Assembly (NCBI GenBank): GCA_003279845.1
Contig: QCGP01000004.1
Location: 62,001 to 126,000, forward strand
DNA length: 64,000 nucleotides
Direction of reading: 5' to 3'
From: Prochlorococcus sp. AG-388-F11
Lineage (GTDB): Bacteria; Cyanobacteriota; Cyanobacteriia; PCC-6307; Cyanobiaceae
The position numbers were made by a program, and so were the translations under genes. The notes below the pieces were generated by a model. That model was not told where the DNA came from and searched no databases. It saw nothing but the letters and a program-made list of their open reading frames with translations. This document shows positions 1-10,267 of the stretch, one piece after another (within the stretch, counting starts at the first letter, position 1; each line of letters starts with the position of its first letter).

Positions 1-2
1 AA

Positions 3-506
3 AAATTAATACCTTCTGAAAGATATAGAGGAAGAATACATTATGAATTCGACAAATGTATTGCTTGTGAAGTGTGTGTGAGAGTATGCCCCATAAATCT
101 ACCAGTAGTAGATTGGGTAATGAATAAAGAAACAAAAAAAAAGGAACTTAGAAATTATTCAATAGACTTTGGAGTTTGTATTTTTTGCGGAAATTGTGTT
201 GAGTTTTGCCCAACTAATTGTCTATCAATGACCGAAGAATATGAATTAGCCACTTTCGACAGGCACAATTTAAATTTCGATAACGTCGCACTGGGTAGAC
301 TCCCTACCAACGTTACGACAGATCCATCTGTAAAACCATTGAGAGAACTTGCTTATCTACCCAAAGGAGTAATGGATCCTCATGAAATACCAACTTCAGA
401 TACGAGAGTTGGTAAATTACCTGAAGAAGTCTATGATTGGATGAAACTAACCATCAATGAAAATAAAGATAAAGATAAAGATAAAACTTCTAATCCAAAC
501 AATTAA
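3..506 (+). CDS. ndhI: NAD(P)H-quinone oxidoreductase subunit I (NdhI), 5' end cut by window edge
   Basis: Ferredoxin-like subunit of photosynthetic NDH-1 that carries two [4Fe-4S] clusters on the cytoplasmic arm and passes electrons towards plastoquinone. The frame is open from base 3, so the true start lies upstream of the window. Two CxxCxxCxxxCP motifs are visible: one with cysteine codons at 57, 66, 75 and 87, the other encoded around 177-215. The C-terminus ends in a Lys-Asp run encoded by a short aaagat tandem repeat (about 467-485). ndhG follows after 13 bases and then ndhE, the usual cyanobacterial ndhAIGE order. The identity is clear; only the N-terminus is missing. Confidence 0.96.
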   Translation, partial: KLIPSERYRGRIHYEFDKCIACEVCVRVCPINLPVVDWVMNKETKKKELRNYSIDFGVCIFCGNCVEFCPTNCLSMTEEYELATFDRHNLNFDNVALGRLPTNVTTDPSVKPLRELAYLPKGVMDPHEIPTSDTRVGKLPEEVYDWMKLTINENKDKDKDKTSNPNN

Positions 507-519
507 TTTCTAATAATTT

Positions 520-1119
520 ATGTCCATTGCAATAACAACTCAAATTATTTGTTTTACAGTTCTAACTCTAGTAATTCTTGTTGGAGCACTTGGTGTTGTA
601 TTACTCGAAAGTATTGTTTATTCAGCCTTTCTTCTTGGAGGAGTTTTCATGAGTGTTGCAGGATTATATTTACTTTTAAATGCAAGTTTTGTTGCTGCAG
701 CACAAGTTTTGGTTTATGTGGGTGCAGTAAATGTATTGATAATTTTTGCCATAATGTTAGTCAATAAAAAAGAAGATTTAAAGCCCATCAATGATATTAA
801 TTCGAGAAGAATCATATCTACAACAATATGTTTAACCTTACTAAGCCTTTTAATAAGAGTTGACTTGACAAATACATGGAGCCTAGCAAATCCTAAAAAC
901 TCTATAGGAGAAGAATCAACTATTAGAATTGGTGAACATCTTTTTAGTGATTATTTACTCCCATTTGAACTAGCTTCAGTATTACTACTAATGGCTATGA
1001 TTGGGGCTATTGTTTTAGCTAGAAGAGATGTAATGACCAAAGATATTTCAACTGGATTGCCTGTTGATCAAGAATTAATTGAAAAATCATCAGAACCATT
1101 ACTAACTAATAAAAATTAA
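520..1119 (+). CDS. ndhG: NAD(P)H-quinone oxidoreductase subunit 6 (NdhG)
   Basis: Membrane subunit of NDH-1 (NuoJ family), part of the proton-translocating arm in the thylakoid or plasma membrane. The 199-residue protein has about five hydrophobic helices; the conserved region around residues 28-80 (SAFLLGG, then AAQVLVYVGAVNVLIIFAIML) is typical of NdhG. The C-terminal 30 residues are polar, as usual for cyanobacterial NdhG. It sits 13 bases after ndhI and 15 bases before ndhE, so one ndh transcript is likely. The ATG start gives full family length. Confidence 0.96.
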   Translation: MSIAITTQIICFTVLTLVILVGALGVVLLESIVYSAFLLGGVFMSVAGLYLLLNASFVAAAQVLVYVGAVNVLIIFAIMLVNKKEDLKPINDINSRRIISTTICLTLLSLLIRVDLTNTWSLANPKNSIGEESTIRIGEHLFSDYLLPFELASVLLLMAMIGAIVLARRDVMTKDISTGLPVDQELIEKSSEPLLTNKN

Positions 1120-1134
1120 CTATTTAACTTTCTT

Positions 1135-1458
1135 ATGATTAATCTAGAATCAATTCCTCTTCAAGCTTTTTTAATAGTATCTTCAGCACTATTTTGTATT
1201 GGTATTTGGGGTTTATTAAACAGCAGAAATGCAGTCAGAGTTCTTATGAGCATTGAATTAATGCTCAATGCAGTAAATATAAATTTGATGGCTTTTTCTT
1301 CTTATATTGATAATAATTTAATTCAAGGACAAGTTTTTACAATTTTTGTTATTACTGTTGCTGCGGCAGAAGCTGCTGTTGGCTTAGCTATATTGTTATC
1401 TCTTTACAGAAATAGGGTGACTGTAGATATGGAAAGTTTTAATTTATTAAAATGGTAA
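1135..1458 (+). CDS. ndhE: NAD(P)H-quinone oxidoreductase subunit 4L (NdhE)
   Basis: Small three-helix NuoK-type subunit of the NDH-1 membrane arm, adjoining NdhG. The 107-residue length is standard. The helix-2 motif with a buried Glu ([16 protein letters not shown], about residues 40-55) and the second Glu in [11 protein letters not shown] (about 76-86) are the conserved proton-path acids of the family. It closes the ndhI-G-E cluster; nadK begins 9 bases later and may be co-transcribed. Confidence 0.96.
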   Translation: MINLESIPLQAFLIVSSALFCIGIWGLLNSRNAVRVLMSIELMLNAVNINLMAFSSYIDNNLIQGQVFTIFVITVAAAEAAVGLAILLSLYRNRVTVDMESFNLLKW

Positions 1459-1467
1459 AAGCATTAA

Positions 1468-2379
1468 ATGAAACTTTCATTGGTGCTTATTATATACCGT
1501 TCGGATAGTTCTATCTCCCTAGAAGCATCTAAATTCTGCGAAAAAGTCCTCAAGTCCAAAAAAATAAAATCAAACAGGATTGAAAGTGATTTTCATAAAG
1601 ATGAAATTGAAAAATATCTTTGTAATTCAGAATTAAGACCAGATATTGGCATTGTTCTAGGGGGAGATGGAACCTTCTTAAAATGTGCAAATGCTTTGGC
1701 GGATTATGATATTCCTCTATTGAGCATTAATATTGGTGGTAATTTAGGGTTTCTTACCCAAGAAAAAGATTTTTTATTTGACAAATCTTTTGTTGAAATC
1801 CTTGAAAAGGAAGAATATATAATTGACTGCCGGAATAGATTAAATTGTCATATTTTAATTAGTGGGAAAGGTCAAAAGAAAAAAATTATAAAAAGCTACA
1901 ACGCTTTAAATGATTTTTATTTTAAATCTGTGGAACAAGATATTTCTCCTACCACCCAAATACAACTTGAAATAGATAACGAAAAAGTAAATGAATATAA
2001 AGGCGATGGATTGATTATATCTACATCTACTGGTTCAACAGCATACTCAATGGCTGCAGGAGGTCCAATTGTACATCCTAGTATAGATGCAATGATAATT
2101 AACCCCATATGCCCCATGAGTTTAGCCAGTAGACCAATCGTCATTCCAAATACAAGTAAGGTAATTATTAAACCAGTAAAAGAAAGTAAAGGGGAATTTA
2201 AATTATGGAGGGACGGTTCAAAATGTATGACGATTAAAGAAAACTATTATTGCGAAATCGAAAAAGGGAAATCACCCTGCAAAATAATTAAGTTTAAAAA
2301 AAGCACAAACTACTATAGTACTTTAATAAAAAAACTAGATTGGAAAGGTGATTTATCTCTAAAACATTCAAAAAATTAA
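1468..2379 (+). CDS. nadK: NAD(+) kinase
   Basis: ATP-dependent phosphorylation of NAD to NADP in the cytosol. The 303-residue protein has the diagnostic GGDGT motif at residues 65-69, a GNLGFLT segment following it, and the second-domain signature [21 protein letters not shown] about two thirds along, which forms the NAD site. Position next to ndh genes suits a role in supplying pyridine nucleotide for photosynthetic electron flow, although that link is inference. Cyanobacteria usually have two NAD kinases; only this one is in the window. Its TAA stop abuts the ATG of the next gene. Confidence 0.95.
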   Translation: MKLSLVLIIYRSDSSISLEASKFCEKVLKSKKIKSNRIESDFHKDEIEKYLCNSELRPDIGIVLGGDGTFLKCANALADYDIPLLSINIGGNLGFLTQEKDFLFDKSFVEILEKEEYIIDCRNRLNCHILISGKGQKKKIIKSYNALNDFYFKSVEQDISPTTQIQLEIDNEKVNEYKGDGLIISTSTGSTAYSMAAGGPIVHPSIDAMIINPICPMSLASRPIVIPNTSKVIIKPVKESKGEFKLWRDGSKCMTIKENYYCEIEKGKSPCKIIKFKKSTNYYSTLIKKLDWKGDLSLKHSKN

Positions 2380-2877
2380 ATGGCTTTAGAAATAGAAAGA
2401 CGATTTCTTTTAAAAAATGATGATTGGAAAAAATTTATTATTAAAAAATTTTTTATTGAACAAGGATATTTATCAAGAAGTTTAGATGATTGGGTTATTA
2501 GGGTAAGGTTTACAGGCAAAGACTTTAAAATTGCACTCAAAAAACATATCAAAAGCTTCACCAACTTTGAATTTGAATATACTATTCCACGAAAAGATGG
2601 TGAAACGATAATGTCAAATCTCTCAACTACAATTAAGAAAGATAGATTCTTATTGGAAATTGAAAAAAAAACTTGGATTGTAGATTGCTTTAAAGAAAAT
2701 AATTATCCACTTGAGATTGCCGAAATTGAACTTTCTAATGAAGAAGAAAATTTAAGTCTTCCATCATTCATATCAAAAGAAATTACTGGGATGAAACATT
2801 ATTCAAATTTCAGTCTCGCAAAAACCCCTTTTTCAGAATGGAAGAACGACTTTTTGACAACTCTCAAAAATAACTAG
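2380..2877 (+). CDS. CYTH-domain protein (triphosphate tunnel metalloenzyme)
   Basis: A 165-residue single-domain CYTH protein. The N-terminus EIERRF (residues 4-9) corresponds to the ExExK signature, with Arg in place of the usual Lys at residue 8. Alternating charged strands further on (KIALKKH, FEFEYTIP, FLLEIEKKTW, LEIAEIEL) match the eight-stranded tunnel that binds inorganic or organic triphosphate with metal. Family members hydrolyse tripolyphosphate or, less often, make cAMP; short bacterial forms are mostly triphosphatases. It starts immediately after the nadK stop, so translation is probably coupled. Confidence 0.85.
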   Translation: MALEIERRFLLKNDDWKKFIIKKFFIEQGYLSRSLDDWVIRVRFTGKDFKIALKKHIKSFTNFEFEYTIPRKDGETIMSNLSTTIKKDRFLLEIEKKTWIVDCFKENNYPLEIAEIELSNEEENLSLPSFISKEITGMKHYSNFSLAKTPFSEWKNDFLTTLKNN

Positions 2878-2936
2878 TCAAAGTAACCACTTTTCCTTTA
2901 TATTTCCTTTATATTTCGTTAAATGATTGTCAGAAA

Positions 2937-3122
2937 ATGTATGGTCTTTACGACAAAGAAGGAATTTTAAGATTCATTGATTCCGAAAAAGATGCCTGCG
3001 TAGCATACGCTGAACTTTTTGAATTAAGTTCTACAAATTATTGTTTAATGGATTTAACTACTGATATTAAAAAAATCAATAATACTAATCTTGATCAGAA
3101 TCTGGAAGAGAGCAGCAATTAA
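2937..3122 (+). CDS. small conserved-looking hypothetical protein
   Basis: Encodes a 61-residue acidic protein of unknown function. The first 45 residues look folded (MYGLYDKEGILRFI, then a Cys-containing helix), and the last 15 are polar and Asn/Glu-rich. No signal peptide or membrane segment is visible. The gene converges on the PedR-like regulator and overlaps its 3' end by 38 bases, which shows how compact the region is. The upstream gap contains a tandem ctttatatttc-like repeat (about 2895-2920). The good open frame and ATG support it being real; function is unknown. Confidence 0.7.
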   Translation: MYGLYDKEGILRFIDSEKDACVAYAELFELSSTNYCLMDLTTDIKKINNTNLDQNLEESSN

Positions 3123-3363
3123 AACCATCTCTGCAAATTTTTCCATTATCCATGGCCCAATTCAGAAGGGCTACTCTATTTTTAGAACCTGTTTTTGTAA
3201 ACATGTTACTTACATGATTATCAACAGTTCTTTTACTAATAGTAAGTTTTACCGCAATTTCTTGATTTGTAAGCCCATCAGCTACGAGATCAATGATTTC
3301 CATCTCTCTTGCTGAGAGACCCATCATATCAATGTTGTTTACTTCTTCTTCAACCATTTGCAT
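3085..3363 (-). CDS. pedR: small LuxR-type DNA-binding regulator, PedR-like
   Basis: A 92-residue protein that is essentially a LuxR/FixJ helix-turn-helix domain: LSAREMEIIDLVADGLTNQE (about residues 16-35) followed by the recognition helix region SKRTVDNHVSNM (43-54). There is no receiver or ligand domain. Size and architecture match PedR, the thioredoxin-responsive regulator of photosynthetic electron transport known from Synechocystis. Cysteines at residues 77, 83 and 84 lie just after the DNA-binding domain, where a redox-active Cys is expected in PedR. The symbol rests on similarity recalled rather than searched; target genes are not visible here. Confidence 0.8.
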   Translation of the reverse strand: MQMVEEEVNNIDMMGLSAREMEIIDLVADGLTNQEIAVKLTISKRTVDNHVSNMFTKTGSKNRVALLNWAMDNGKICRDGFNCCSLPDSDQD

Positions 3364-3439
3364 TTAAACAGTTCCTTTTTTATATTAATTAAGTTTAGCA
3401 ATCCAACTACACTTATTACCAAGTAGGAAACAAAAGCAA

Positions 3440-4330
3440 TTGAAATCAAAACTTCAGCAGATTTTAGAAAAAAAATCCAAGGTAATAACAGCAGAGTTAA
3501 TGCCGCCCAGAGGGGGAAGCCCCATAAGATCTCTTAAGATAGCACAACTTTTGAAAGATAAGGTACACGCTGTTAACATTACTGACGGAAGTAGGGCTGT
3601 AATGCGAATGTGCAGCTTGGCAATGTCCAAACTATTACTGGAAAATGGGATAGAACCAGTAATGCAAATATCTTGCAGAGATCGTAATAAAATTGCTTTA
3701 CAATCAGACATTCTTGGAGCAAACGCTTTAGGAATTAAAAATATCTTATGCATTACCGGTGATTCAGTAAAAGCCGGGGATCAAGATGATGCTAAAGCGG
3801 TTCACGAGTTTGAATCAGTTAGATTGCTTCAACAAATTCAGGCCTTTAATAAAGGAATTGATCCTACTTTTGGAGAACTTTTTGATAAAAAAACATTTAT
3901 ATTTTCAGGAGCTGCAGCAGATCCAAGTTGCAAAAATCAAAGAAGTTTAAAAAATAGAATAAGGAAGAAAAAAGAAGCAGGAGCGGGGTTCATACAAACT
4001 CAAATGGTTATGGAAAAAGAAAATTTGATAAAATTTTGTAAAGAGATTAGTAACCCTCTTGAAATTCCAGTAATTGCAGGAGTATTCCTATTAAAATCCT
4101 ACAAAAATGCTCTCTTTATAAACAAATATGTACCTGGGGCAAACATCCCTGAAAATATTTTAAATCGTCTTAAAGATGCTAAGGAACCTTTACAAGAAGG
4201 AATACAAATTGCTGCCGAACAAGCTCAAGATTTTATTAATATCGCAAATGGTATTCATTTAATGGCAGTTAAGGCAGAACATTTGATCCCAGAAATTCTT
4301 GATAAAGCTAATCTTAATCTGGAATATTAA
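3440..4330 (+). CDS. metF: methylenetetrahydrofolate reductase
   Basis: Reduces 5,10-methylene-THF to 5-methyl-THF with an FAD cofactor for methionine synthesis. The 296-residue single (alpha/beta)8 barrel has the N-terminal ITAELMPPRGG strand with the catalytic-type Glu, NITDGSRAVMRM, the ITGDSVKAGDQ flavin-site loop and the QTQMVME strand. The start is TTG at 3440; no in-frame ATG lies nearby. It overlaps the convergent nucleotidyltransferase by 17 bases. The sequence is closer to the short cyanobacterial MetF type than to the enteric enzyme; cofactor choice (NADH, NADPH or ferredoxin) cannot be read from it. Confidence 0.92.
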   Translation: MKSKLQQILEKKSKVITAELMPPRGGSPIRSLKIAQLLKDKVHAVNITDGSRAVMRMCSLAMSKLLLENGIEPVMQISCRDRNKIALQSDILGANALGIKNILCITGDSVKAGDQDDAKAVHEFESVRLLQQIQAFNKGIDPTFGELFDKKTFIFSGAAADPSCKNQRSLKNRIRKKKEAGAGFIQTQMVMEKENLIKFCKEISNPLEIPVIAGVFLLKSYKNALFINKYVPGANIPENILNRLKDAKEPLQEGIQIAAEQAQDFINIANGIHLMAVKAEHLIPEILDKANLNLEY

Positions 4331-5492
4331 TTAAATCAGTACCTAATAATTCTGCCATGACCTTCTGCTGTGGAGATGGCTCAGTCATATCAGATCTTCT
4401 AGAATCTGTTATTAACCAATCTAAAGATGCATCTTGCAGATCAAAGTGATCTCCATTTTTGTCCACACAATAACGTCCGAAAACTAACTTATCAGCAAGT
4501 CGTACACCCTTACCAATTTTAGAATAATCAAAAATAATTGAGTTATCAATTATTGCACCTTCGCAAATACAACAACTTGGACCTATCATTGCAGGTCCAA
4601 TAATCGTGGCACCATCTTCTATTCTTGTCATGCCACCAATATATACTGGCCCTGTAATGTGAACTTTTTCCCAATTTGCAGCTACATTTAATCCAGTAAA
4701 TACTCCCGGTTTAATTTCTTTTCCAGGGATATCAACTTGTCTTACTTTACCTTGTAATACATTACGGATAGCACTCCAATAATCTGGAACTTTCCCAATA
4801 TCTACCCATTCGAAATCCATTGGTAGTGCAAAAAATGGTAAATCCATATCAACAAGTTTAGGGAAGAGATCAGCACCAATATCAAATTTTTCTCCTGAGG
4901 GTATGTAATTAAAAATTTCAGGTTCAAAAAGATAAATACCTGTATTAATAGAGTCACCTAAAGCTTTATCAAGAGATGGCTTTTCTTGAAACGCCTTTAT
5001 CCGACCATTTTCATCTGAGACTACTACACCATAACTTGATACTTGATCTCTAGTTACTTTTTTAGTTATTAAACTTGCGATTGCTCCCTTTTCCTTATGT
5101 TTCTTTACTGCTTCAGTCAAATCTAAGTCAACTAAAGCATCGCCACATAGTACAACAAAAGTTTCATCAAAGAATTTTTGAAAATCTTGAATTTTTTTTA
5201 AACCACCTGCAGAACCTAAAGCATCTCCAATTAACTCCCCATCTTCAATTCTTCCTTCGAAACTATATGCTATTTCCACACCGAATCTTTGACCGTCCCG
5301 AAAGTAATTTTCAATTTCTTCAGCTAGATGAGAAACATTAACCATTATTTCCTTAAAGCCATGTTCTTTTAATAGTTCAATAAGAAACTCCATTACAGGT
5401 TTTTGTAAAATGGGTATCATAGGTTTTGGAATTATATGAGTTATGGGCTGAACACGTGTACCTTTTCCTGCCGCAAGTATCATTGCCTTCAT
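4314..5492 (-). CDS. sugar-phosphate nucleotidyltransferase (mannose-1-phosphate guanylyltransferase-like)
   Basis: Makes an NDP-sugar from a sugar-1-phosphate. The first 230 residues form the nucleotidyltransferase domain, with the signature AAGKGTRVQP near residues 7-16, then PKPMIP and later VVLCGDALVDLDL for metal binding. Residues about 250-340 form a left-handed beta-helix with hexapeptide-like repeats (ANWEKVHITGPVYIGG, GATIIGPAMIGPSC). The layout fits the GCD1/GMPP family of cyanobacteria, so GDP-mannose is likely, but glucose-1-phosphate specificity cannot be excluded from sequence. It is a single gene with its own promoter region after scpA, 50 bases downstream. Confidence 0.88.
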   Translation of the reverse strand: MKAMILAAGKGTRVQPITHIIPKPMIPILQKPVMEFLIELLKEHGFKEIMVNVSHLAEEIENYFRDGQRFGVEIAYSFEGRIEDGELIGDALGSAGGLKKIQDFQKFFDETFVVLCGDALVDLDLTEAVKKHKEKGAIASLITKKVTRDQVSSYGVVVSDENGRIKAFQEKPSLDKALGDSINTGIYLFEPEIFNYIPSGEKFDIGADLFPKLVDMDLPFFALPMDFEWVDIGKVPDYWSAIRNVLQGKVRQVDIPGKEIKPGVFTGLNVAANWEKVHITGPVYIGGMTRIEDGATIIGPAMIGPSCCICEGAIIDNSIIFDYSKIGKGVRLADKLVFGRYCVDKNGDHFDLQDASLDWLITDSRRSDMTEPSPQQKVMAELLGTDLINIPD

Positions 5493-5542
5493 GAATTCAA
5501 AAACCTCTTTTTTAAAGATTATACGTTATTACTAATAAGCTG

Positions 5543-6376
5543 CTAAGCAGCAGAAGGAGATGTAGCTGTTACCTCAAGATTTTCAATAGGCAATTGAGCT
5601 AAGCCTCCATCAGGAATTATTCTTTTAATTTGAATTGGGCCATATAAGGAATTAATTTGTTTAATTTCAATTTTGTTTTCAGAAGATAAAAATAATAACG
5701 CCCAAAAAACCCCTAGACGATCTTTATCCAAATCTTTTTTTACAACTGTTTGCCATTTCTGAACCAAATATTCAAAATCTGTCCACTGCAATGCTTTTTC
5801 CCATCCATCAATAAATTTTCCTAGTTCTTTAGTAGTTTCGGGCAATTTCTCGCGATGTGCTAAAGATTTAACTTGAGAAATTAAAGCTTTATCAGAATAT
5901 TTTTTATTTCTTTTTCTCTTCATTAGCAGAAGATCTTGGGTTTCTATAATTTCAGCAATAGACTCTAATTGATTTACAAGTTCTCCCAGTGTTGTTGTAC
6001 GTTTAAGAATTGGTTGTGCTATGGATCTTCTCCTCAGGTATTTTTCAGGGTATTTTGGAATATCAAATTCCTGATCAATCCAAACTTGATCATCCACATC
6101 AAAATCTTCTTCAAAATCTGAAGAAGTATCTTTGAAAACTTCAGATTCCAAAACTTGAGCCTTCAAATTAACTAGTACGGAAGCCGCAAAAAATGCCTCG
6201 CTAGTCTCAGATAAATCCTTAATATATGAATTTTTACTTTTAATAGTTTTTTCAAAAGTTTGTGAATATTGCTCCAAAAAACTATCAATTACACTTATAA
6301 CATCGATATCCCATGGATCAAGATCACCTTTACCAGCGGCATCTTGAAGAAACTTAATCAACAATCTAGGTCCCAA
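5543..6376 (-). CDS. scpA: segregation and condensation protein A
   Basis: Kleisin-type subunit that bridges SMC heads in bacterial condensin for chromosome segregation. The N-terminal region (LLIKFLQDAAGKGDLDPWDI and following) and the C-terminal winged-helix end (LGVFWALLFLSSENKIEIKQ) match the ScpA family, and 277 residues is normal. There is no ATG at the N-terminus: the TTG at 6376 is the best start, while the frame upstream is open to a TAG about 45 bases back with only an ATT codon as an alternative. No scpB or smc lies in the window. Confidence 0.87.
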   Translation of the reverse strand: MGPRLLIKFLQDAAGKGDLDPWDIDVISVIDSFLEQYSQTFEKTIKSKNSYIKDLSETSEAFFAASVLVNLKAQVLESEVFKDTSSDFEEDFDVDDQVWIDQEFDIPKYPEKYLRRRSIAQPILKRTTTLGELVNQLESIAEIIETQDLLLMKRKRNKKYSDKALISQVKSLAHREKLPETTKELGKFIDGWEKALQWTDFEYLVQKWQTVVKKDLDKDRLGVFWALLFLSSENKIEIKQINSLYGPIQIKRIIPDGGLAQLPIENLEVTATSPSAA

Positions 6377-6486
6377 TTGTTGTCTATCAATGGAATTGGA
6401 ATAAGATATTTTAAATAGCTAATATCTATTAATAAGATATCTTCTTATTTATTTAATGCAAAACAATATTGCATTAACTTTAAAAA

Positions 6487-8127
6487 TTATATTTTTGGAG
6501 CCTTTAAGATCTCATTTTTCTTAGTTACTGAAAAAATATTCGTTTTCACAGCACTTTTAACGGCAGTTAAGTCTCTATCAACTAAATTATTAATAGATGC
6601 AAGATAACTTTCAGTAACTAATCTTGGATATAATCCGATCCCTATTATAGGTAAAAGTAAACAAGCAATAATATAAACTTCCCTAGGTTCTGCATCAATA
6701 AGTTTTCGTTCTTCGGTTAATTTAGGATTTTCTTTGCCAAAGAAAATTTCTCTTAACATGGAGAGTAGATAAATAGGAGTAAGTATTACACCGATAGCCG
6801 CTAAAGATGCCATAACCACCCTAAACGGGAGTGTATAAACTTCATCAGTAACAAATCCTGTGAATACCATTAATTCTGATACAAATCCACTCATACCTGG
6901 CAAAGCAAGCGAGGCAAGGGAGCAAGCAGTCCATAGGGCAAACATGATTCTCATTTTTTGTCCTACACCACTCATTTCATCAAGTTTAAGGGTCTTTGTT
7001 CTGTCATAAGTAGCTCCAACAAGAAAAAATAAACTAGCTCCAATTAATCCATGACTAACCATTTGTAGCATTGCTCCACTTGTTCCAAGACTACTAAAAC
7101 TACCTATTCCAATAAGAACAAAACCCATGTGACTTATTGAACTGTATGCAATTTTTCTTTTAAGATTTCGTTGAGCAAAAGAAGTTAATGCAGCATAAAT
7201 TATATTAACTACCCCTAGAACTATTAATAATGGGGCAAATTGAGCATGAGCAACGGGTAATAATTGTGCATTAAATCTTAAAAGAGCATATCCTCCCATC
7301 TTTAATAAAATTCCAGCTAGTAGCATATGAACAGGAGCTGTAGCCTCTCCATGAGCATCTGGGAGCCAAGTATGAAGAGGTACTATTGGTAGTTTCACTC
7401 CAAATGCAATTAAAAGCCCTACATAACATAATATTTGGAATTTTTGACTAAAATCTTGAACTGCCAAGTGAGAAAACTCAAAGTTAGGAATTTCTGTACC
7501 ATAGAAACCCATTGCCAATGCTGCTAGAAGAATAAATATAGAACTGCCAGCTGTATAAATAATGAATTTTGTTGCTGCATATTGTCGATTTTTGCCACCC
7601 CATATAGCCAGTAATAAATAAACGGGAATTAACTCAAGTTCCCAAGTTAGAAAGAATAAAAGCATATCTTGTACCGCAAAAACTGCGATTTGCCCACCAT
7701 CCATAACCAATATCAAAAAGAAAAATAACTTTGGTTTGAACTTGACTGGCCATGCAGCAAGAACTGCTAATGCAGTTATAAAACTAGTTAATAAAATTAA
7801 CGGCATCGATATACCGTCAGCTCCAACAGACCAAGTAAGACCTAAATCAGGGAGCCAACTAATATTTTCTTTCAGTTGAACATTTTCATTACTAATATCA
7901 AAGCCATTTATATAAGAACCTACAGTAATTAAAAAAGTTATTAACGCAATAGACAAAGCAAACCATCTTACCTCTTTGCCATCCCCTTTATCTGGGAAAA
8001 AAGGTATCACAAATGCACTGCCAATTGGAAATAAAATTGAAGCAGATAACCAAGGCAAATTAGACAATCCAGCTCCCAAAGTTCCCAACATTTGTGTCGC
8101 AAAATGTGTATAAAAATAAGTACTCAA
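6487..8127 (-). CDS. ndhD: NAD(P)H-quinone oxidoreductase chain 4 (NdhD)
   Basis: Large proton-pumping membrane subunit of NDH-1 (NuoM family, Mrp antiporter-like) with about 14 transmembrane helices in 546 residues. Visible family landmarks are the [15 protein letters not shown] region with its acidic residue, the [20 protein letters not shown] segment containing a key Glu, and [19 protein letters not shown]. Its neighbour ndhF, 85 bases upstream on the same strand, suggests the ndhF1-ndhD1 pair of the respiratory and cyclic-electron-flow NDH-1L complex. Specialised CO2-uptake ndhD3/D4 forms would sit with cup genes, which are absent here. Confidence 0.95.
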   Translation of the reverse strand: MSTYFYTHFATQMLGTLGAGLSNLPWLSASILFPIGSAFVIPFFPDKGDGKEVRWFALSIALITFLITVGSYINGFDISNENVQLKENISWLPDLGLTWSVGADGISMPLILLTSFITALAVLAAWPVKFKPKLFFFLILVMDGGQIAVFAVQDMLLFFLTWELELIPVYLLLAIWGGKNRQYAATKFIIYTAGSSIFILLAALAMGFYGTEIPNFEFSHLAVQDFSQKFQILCYVGLLIAFGVKLPIVPLHTWLPDAHGEATAPVHMLLAGILLKMGGYALLRFNAQLLPVAHAQFAPLLIVLGVVNIIYAALTSFAQRNLKRKIAYSSISHMGFVLIGIGSFSSLGTSGAMLQMVSHGLIGASLFFLVGATYDRTKTLKLDEMSGVGQKMRIMFALWTACSLASLALPGMSGFVSELMVFTGFVTDEVYTLPFRVVMASLAAIGVILTPIYLLSMLREIFFGKENPKLTEERKLIDAEPREVYIIACLLLPIIGIGLYPRLVTESYLASINNLVDRDLTAVKSAVKTNIFSVTKKNEILKAPKI

Positions 8128-8212
8128 TTTAATAAGAAATTTATCTTAAATAAAGTCTAGAAATTTTCTGTATTTTTTCACCCCAATGGACAGTGAAGAC
8201 ACACAATTGTAA

Positions 8213-10234
8213 TTAAGATACTTGAGGAGATTGAAAACCAAATATAGCAACTAGTAGAATTACACCTCCAAAAACAATGAGCGCATAAAATTGAGCCCTA
8301 CCAGTCTCAAAATATTTTAACCCTTCTCCACTACCTAAAGTTACTAGTCCAGTAAGATTTACTACGCCATCAACAACCTTAGAATCAACCTCTAAGACTT
8401 CTTTAGCAAGTTTTCTACTACCCTTAACAAAAAGTTTTTCATTAATATCATCTAGATACCATTTATTGGATAAAAATCTATTGATGCTAGGAAACTTTTC
8501 AGCAAATAAAACTGATAAATTAATTTTTTTCACAAAATATGCCTGATAAGCAATAATGATTCCAGCTGATGCAATAAGTACTGATGCAATTGCTAAAGGC
8601 AAAAATTCTTTTAATTCAAAGGCTTTTGCAGCAGTCTCTGCTTCTTCAGGATCTAGTAAATTTGCAATTTTACTATCCCATGGAAGTCCCATAAAACCGA
8701 TAATTAAAGAAGGTACAGCTAGAAATACCAAGGGAAATGTCATTGACCAAGGTGACTCATGTATAGAGCCATGTTCTTCATGCTCTTCTTGATTTTCTTC
8801 ATCTAGGTTTGTTTCAGAGGCTATTAGAAGCTCTTTTTGCAATTCTTTATTCTCACCCCTAAAATCTCCTTCAAATGTCAAGAAATAAAGCCTAAACATA
8901 TAAAAAGCAGTCATACCAGCTGTTAGAAGTCCTACGAACCAAAAAGCTGGAAATGATATAAAAGCATTTCCGAGTATCTCGTCTTTACTCCAAAAACCTG
9001 CCAATGGGGGAATTCCACTAATTGCTACACAACCTATTAAAAATGTTGTTGATGTATATGGCATTTTTTTTCTTAACCCACCCATCAATCTCATATCTTG
9101 AGCTAATACAGGCTGATGGCCAACTACTTCTTCCATAGCATGTATTACAGAACCAGATCCAAGAAAAAGCATTGCTTTAAAGCAAGCATGAGTAACCAGA
9201 TGAAAAATTCCAGCAATTGGAGCTCCACAACCCATCGCAAGCATCATATAACCAAGCTGAGAAACAGTACTATATGCCAAACCCTTTTTTAAATCCATTT
9301 GGGTTAAAGCTATAGAAGCGCCTAAGAAACAAGTAATGGTACCTACTAATGCAATAATGAATTGAATAGAAGGGAAAATTGAATACAAAGGTTGAAGTCT
9401 TGCTACAAGAAATATTCCTGCAGCAACCATTGTTGCAGCATGGATAAGTGCAGAAATAGGTGTCGGGCCTTCCATCGCATCAGGCAACCACACATGAAGA
9501 GGAAACTGAGCAGATTTTGCCATTGGCCCTAAAAAAACTAAAAAACAAAGTAGTAAAGCAGCCCAAATAGGTATCGAATTGTCAGATATTGATTGAGAAA
9601 TTCCAGAAGCTATTTCATTAAAATCAAAACTATTTGTTGCCCAAAATAGGCCAAGAATTCCTAGTAATAATCCAAAGTCTCCTACTCTATTAACAACAAA
9701 TGCTTTTTGTGCAGCGTGTGCAGCGCCATCCCTGTCATACCAAAAACCAACCAATAAGTAAGAACACATCCCAACTAATTCCCAAAAAACATAAATTTCT
9801 AATAAATTCGGACTAACTATTAATCCCATCATTGAACTACTAAATAGTGCTAAATATGTGAAAAATCTGACATAACCTTTGTCATGCGCCATATAACCAT
9901 GAGAGTAAATCATTACCAGCAAAGTTATTGTAGTTACTAACGCAAGCATTACACTCCCCAAAGGATCAAGAACAAATCCCATTGGAATTGTGAAATCCCC
10001 AGCATTGGCCCATACAAATAATTTTTCTACTGATTGATAACCATTAATTTGTTCAATTAGAGCTTTATAACTGATTACTGCAGAAATCCCAACAAAAGAA
10101 ATCAAGCCTACAGAAACAATTTCTCTTGAATTATTAATTTTCTTGTTGATGCTTATTAGTCCTAAGCCAGAAAGCACTGCTCCGATAAGTGGGAAAACAG
10201 GAATTAACCAGGCAATTTCTGAAGCTTGAGGCAT
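8213..10234 (-). CDS. ndhF: NAD(P)H-quinone oxidoreductase chain 5 (NdhF)
   Basis: NuoL-type terminal membrane subunit of NDH-1L, 673 residues with about 15-16 helices. The core carries the family signatures VLVTTITLLVMIYSHGYM-like helix, FWELVGMCSYLLVGFW, LPDAMEGPTPISALIHAATM and DLKKGLAYSTVSQLGYMMLA. An acidic loop (about residues 470-495, many Glu and His) separates the core from the C-terminal helices that in NuoL-type proteins include the long lateral helix. It precedes ndhD on the same strand. The length points to the NDH-1L form rather than the shorter CO2-uptake NdhF3/F4. Confidence 0.95.
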   Translation of the reverse strand: MPQASEIAWLIPVFPLIGAVLSGLGLISINKKINNSREIVSVGLISFVGISAVISYKALIEQINGYQSVEKLFVWANAGDFTIPMGFVLDPLGSVMLALVTTITLLVMIYSHGYMAHDKGYVRFFTYLALFSSSMMGLIVSPNLLEIYVFWELVGMCSYLLVGFWYDRDGAAHAAQKAFVVNRVGDFGLLLGILGLFWATNSFDFNEIASGISQSISDNSIPIWAALLLCFLVFLGPMAKSAQFPLHVWLPDAMEGPTPISALIHAATMVAAGIFLVARLQPLYSIFPSIQFIIALVGTITCFLGASIALTQMDLKKGLAYSTVSQLGYMMLAMGCGAPIAGIFHLVTHACFKAMLFLGSGSVIHAMEEVVGHQPVLAQDMRLMGGLRKKMPYTSTTFLIGCVAISGIPPLAGFWSKDEILGNAFISFPAFWFVGLLTAGMTAFYMFRLYFLTFEGDFRGENKELQKELLIASETNLDEENQEEHEEHGSIHESPWSMTFPLVFLAVPSLIIGFMGLPWDSKIANLLDPEEAETAAKAFELKEFLPLAIASVLIASAGIIIAYQAYFVKKINLSVLFAEKFPSINRFLSNKWYLDDINEKLFVKGSRKLAKEVLEVDSKVVDGVVNLTGLVTLGSGEGLKYFETGRAQFYALIVFGGVILLVAIFGFQSPQVS

Positions 10235-10267
10235 GTTTTAAAGAACTTGTATTTTGATTTTAAACTG